In this document: positions 62,761 through 64,000 of the stretch, in pieces | How the letters are laid out: the number at the start of each line of letters is the position of its first letter | Position numbering within the stretch: the stretch's first letter is position 1 | Assembly: GCF_963675165.1 (NCBI RefSeq) | Contig: NC_087385.1 | Span: 4,512,412 to 4,576,411 of the forward strand | From: Halichondria panicea | Taxonomy: Eukaryota > Porifera > Demospongiae > Suberitida > Halichondriidae | DNA length: 64,000 bases | Reading direction: 5' to 3' | Made by a program: the position numbers and the translations under genes | The notes under the pieces: model-generated | What the model was told of the DNA's origin: nothing | The model's input: only the letters and a program-made list of their open reading frames with translations | Database searches by the model: none

Positions 62761-64000
62761 GATTGGTGGCATGTTTCTGTCGAGACGGCACGCAAGAGGC
62801 ACCGATTTTGGTCCAGTGACTGATCCCTACTAGAAGTCAGAATGAACAACATTGCAACACACTACATAGCCAGATTAAGTGTTTTGTAAGCCAAGGAATC
62901 CCATTTGATAATCACCTTCATGTGCATCACATTACCGGTTATGTCGTTTGCCAGAGGGAAGATGAGGGGCATTTGTTCAAGGTAATTGCCAGCCTTATAC
63001 TAAAACGCACTACTCTTTTTTTCATTTTTATAGAATAGGAAATATCCTAAGGCAAGGGCGTATGCCTGGTGTTGGTATGGAAAGGTTTTTGGAGGCACTG
63101 AAAGACAAGGAAGCTGGGTTAACATATATAGCTGTGCAACAGTGAACTCCTGCAATTGATATCAACTACATGAATGAATCATACATTAGCATGAATATGC
63201 AAATAATAAACTACTTACATAGTATAGGAAACAGCATGCTATTGGGCTCTAGAGCTAGATGGATTTTAGGGAGATTTAAGATTTTACCGTCCAAGGGCTT
63301 ATAAAGAGAAGAGGGCATGCAACTCAGGCTATTCTCAGAATCAGCACTTTATGTAGGAGTTAACCAAGGGGGAACTGGTTGAGGCAGGGACGTGGTTTGG
63401 CCAATCATGCGCACTGGCATTAGCTACCTCGTACATCAGAACATTGTTATAGTACACATGCGCATTGGCTACATCGTGTGCTTACTGTGCATGCCCGGTA
63501 AGTATCCAAGCGATTCCATGGGGCTCTTGAACGGTCACAACAGACCTTACCACGGCTACGGTGACCACCGTGGCAGCAGGCACGTCTACAACAACCCCAT
63601 CTGGCTTGGGGAGCAGCAACAGCTACCATGCTGTGTGGAGGCTCTCTGGATGCTAAACTGATATCGCACAACGGGGTAATGCAACCAAGGGGAAAACATT
63701 GTGTGTATATATCAAGGGTCTAGGACCCGGCTTCATGTGTGAAAATGGCTTGTTTTGACTGGAATGACGGCAAATGTTCCTCTCCATACTGTCGGTTCAA
63801 ACATGCTTGTGCTCATAACTAAGCCCGTCAGGAATGGAACCTGAGTGTGGTGTTGTTACTCATGTTGAATTGACATTAAATATTATGACATTAAATATTA
63901 TGATGGTATGGTGGGTACTGGTCGTTGGTTGGTTGAGTAATCCTCCGGCAACAAAGCCGCGATGAGAACTTATAACAAGAGTTGAGCATGCAAGTGGTGG
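62761..64000. other. No supportable gene; possible zinc-knuckle fragment
   Basis: Only short ORFs are present. One at about 63745-63822 reads MACFDWNDGKCSSPYCRFKH then ACAH, which resembles the CxxC-H-C knuckle found near the ends of some transposon proteins, but it is isolated. Two further MITE-like CACATGCGCATTGG motifs occur near 63460. Direct AAATATTATGACATT repeats lie at about 63878-63902. Confidence 0.45.

Noticed and set aside
63392-63671. Overlapping 74-89-codon ORFs on both strands
   Set aside because: No recognisable family, no splice context and repeat-like surroundings; chance ORFs.

Overview
The window is animal nuclear DNA. Genes lie on both strands, are split by many short GT-AG introns, and encode animal families: DNA polymerase alpha, IL-17-receptor-like SEFIR proteins, PAK kinase, NME8 and prohibitin-2. 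Compact introns, the IL-17R-like cluster and a D-cysteine desulfhydrase/ACC-deaminase-like gene suggest an early-branching metazoan, most likely a demosponge. The species call is inference. I built the exon models by hand from splice sites, reading-phase bookkeeping and family knowledge, without running any search.

Layout. 1-5015 (-): 5' part of the DNA polymerase alpha catalytic subunit gene, with a degenerate 18S rRNA 5' fragment in one intron. 5256-19297 (+): four consecutive type I membrane receptors with fibronectin-like ectodomains and cytoplasmic SEFIR domains. Genes 2 and 3 are a recent tandem duplication separated by a 1.2 kb foldback element. 19561-24645 (+): two tandem SLC49/FLVCR-like transporters. 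24804-27919 (-): NME8/TXNDC3-like axonemal thioredoxin-NDPK protein. 28321-31995 (+): group I PAK kinase. 32416-35836 (-): methylcrotonoyl-CoA carboxylase alpha. 35993-37372 (-): prohibitin-2, with an apparent U12-type AT-AC intron. 37468-39475: 5'-truncated retroelement. 39589-43284 (+): unassigned Ser/Thr kinase. 43285-47147: gene-poor, repeats. 47202-48001 (+): small unknown gene. 48126-54924 (-): RPAP2, its introns filled with a second retroelement copy and several MITEs. 56917-59114 (+): D-cysteine desulfhydrase/ACC deaminase-like enzyme. 60655-62760 (+): decayed Plavaka-like transposase. The rest to 64000 shows no supportable gene.

There is no operon logic. Neighbouring genes are mostly unrelated housekeeping, mitochondrial or ciliary genes. 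The biologically coherent unit is the SEFIR receptor cluster: related cytoplasmic signalling domains joined to ectodomains that differ between copies. This is the best candidate for an undescribed recognition/signalling system. Two short divergent intergenic regions (POLA1/SEFIR1 and NME8/PAK) probably hold shared promoters.
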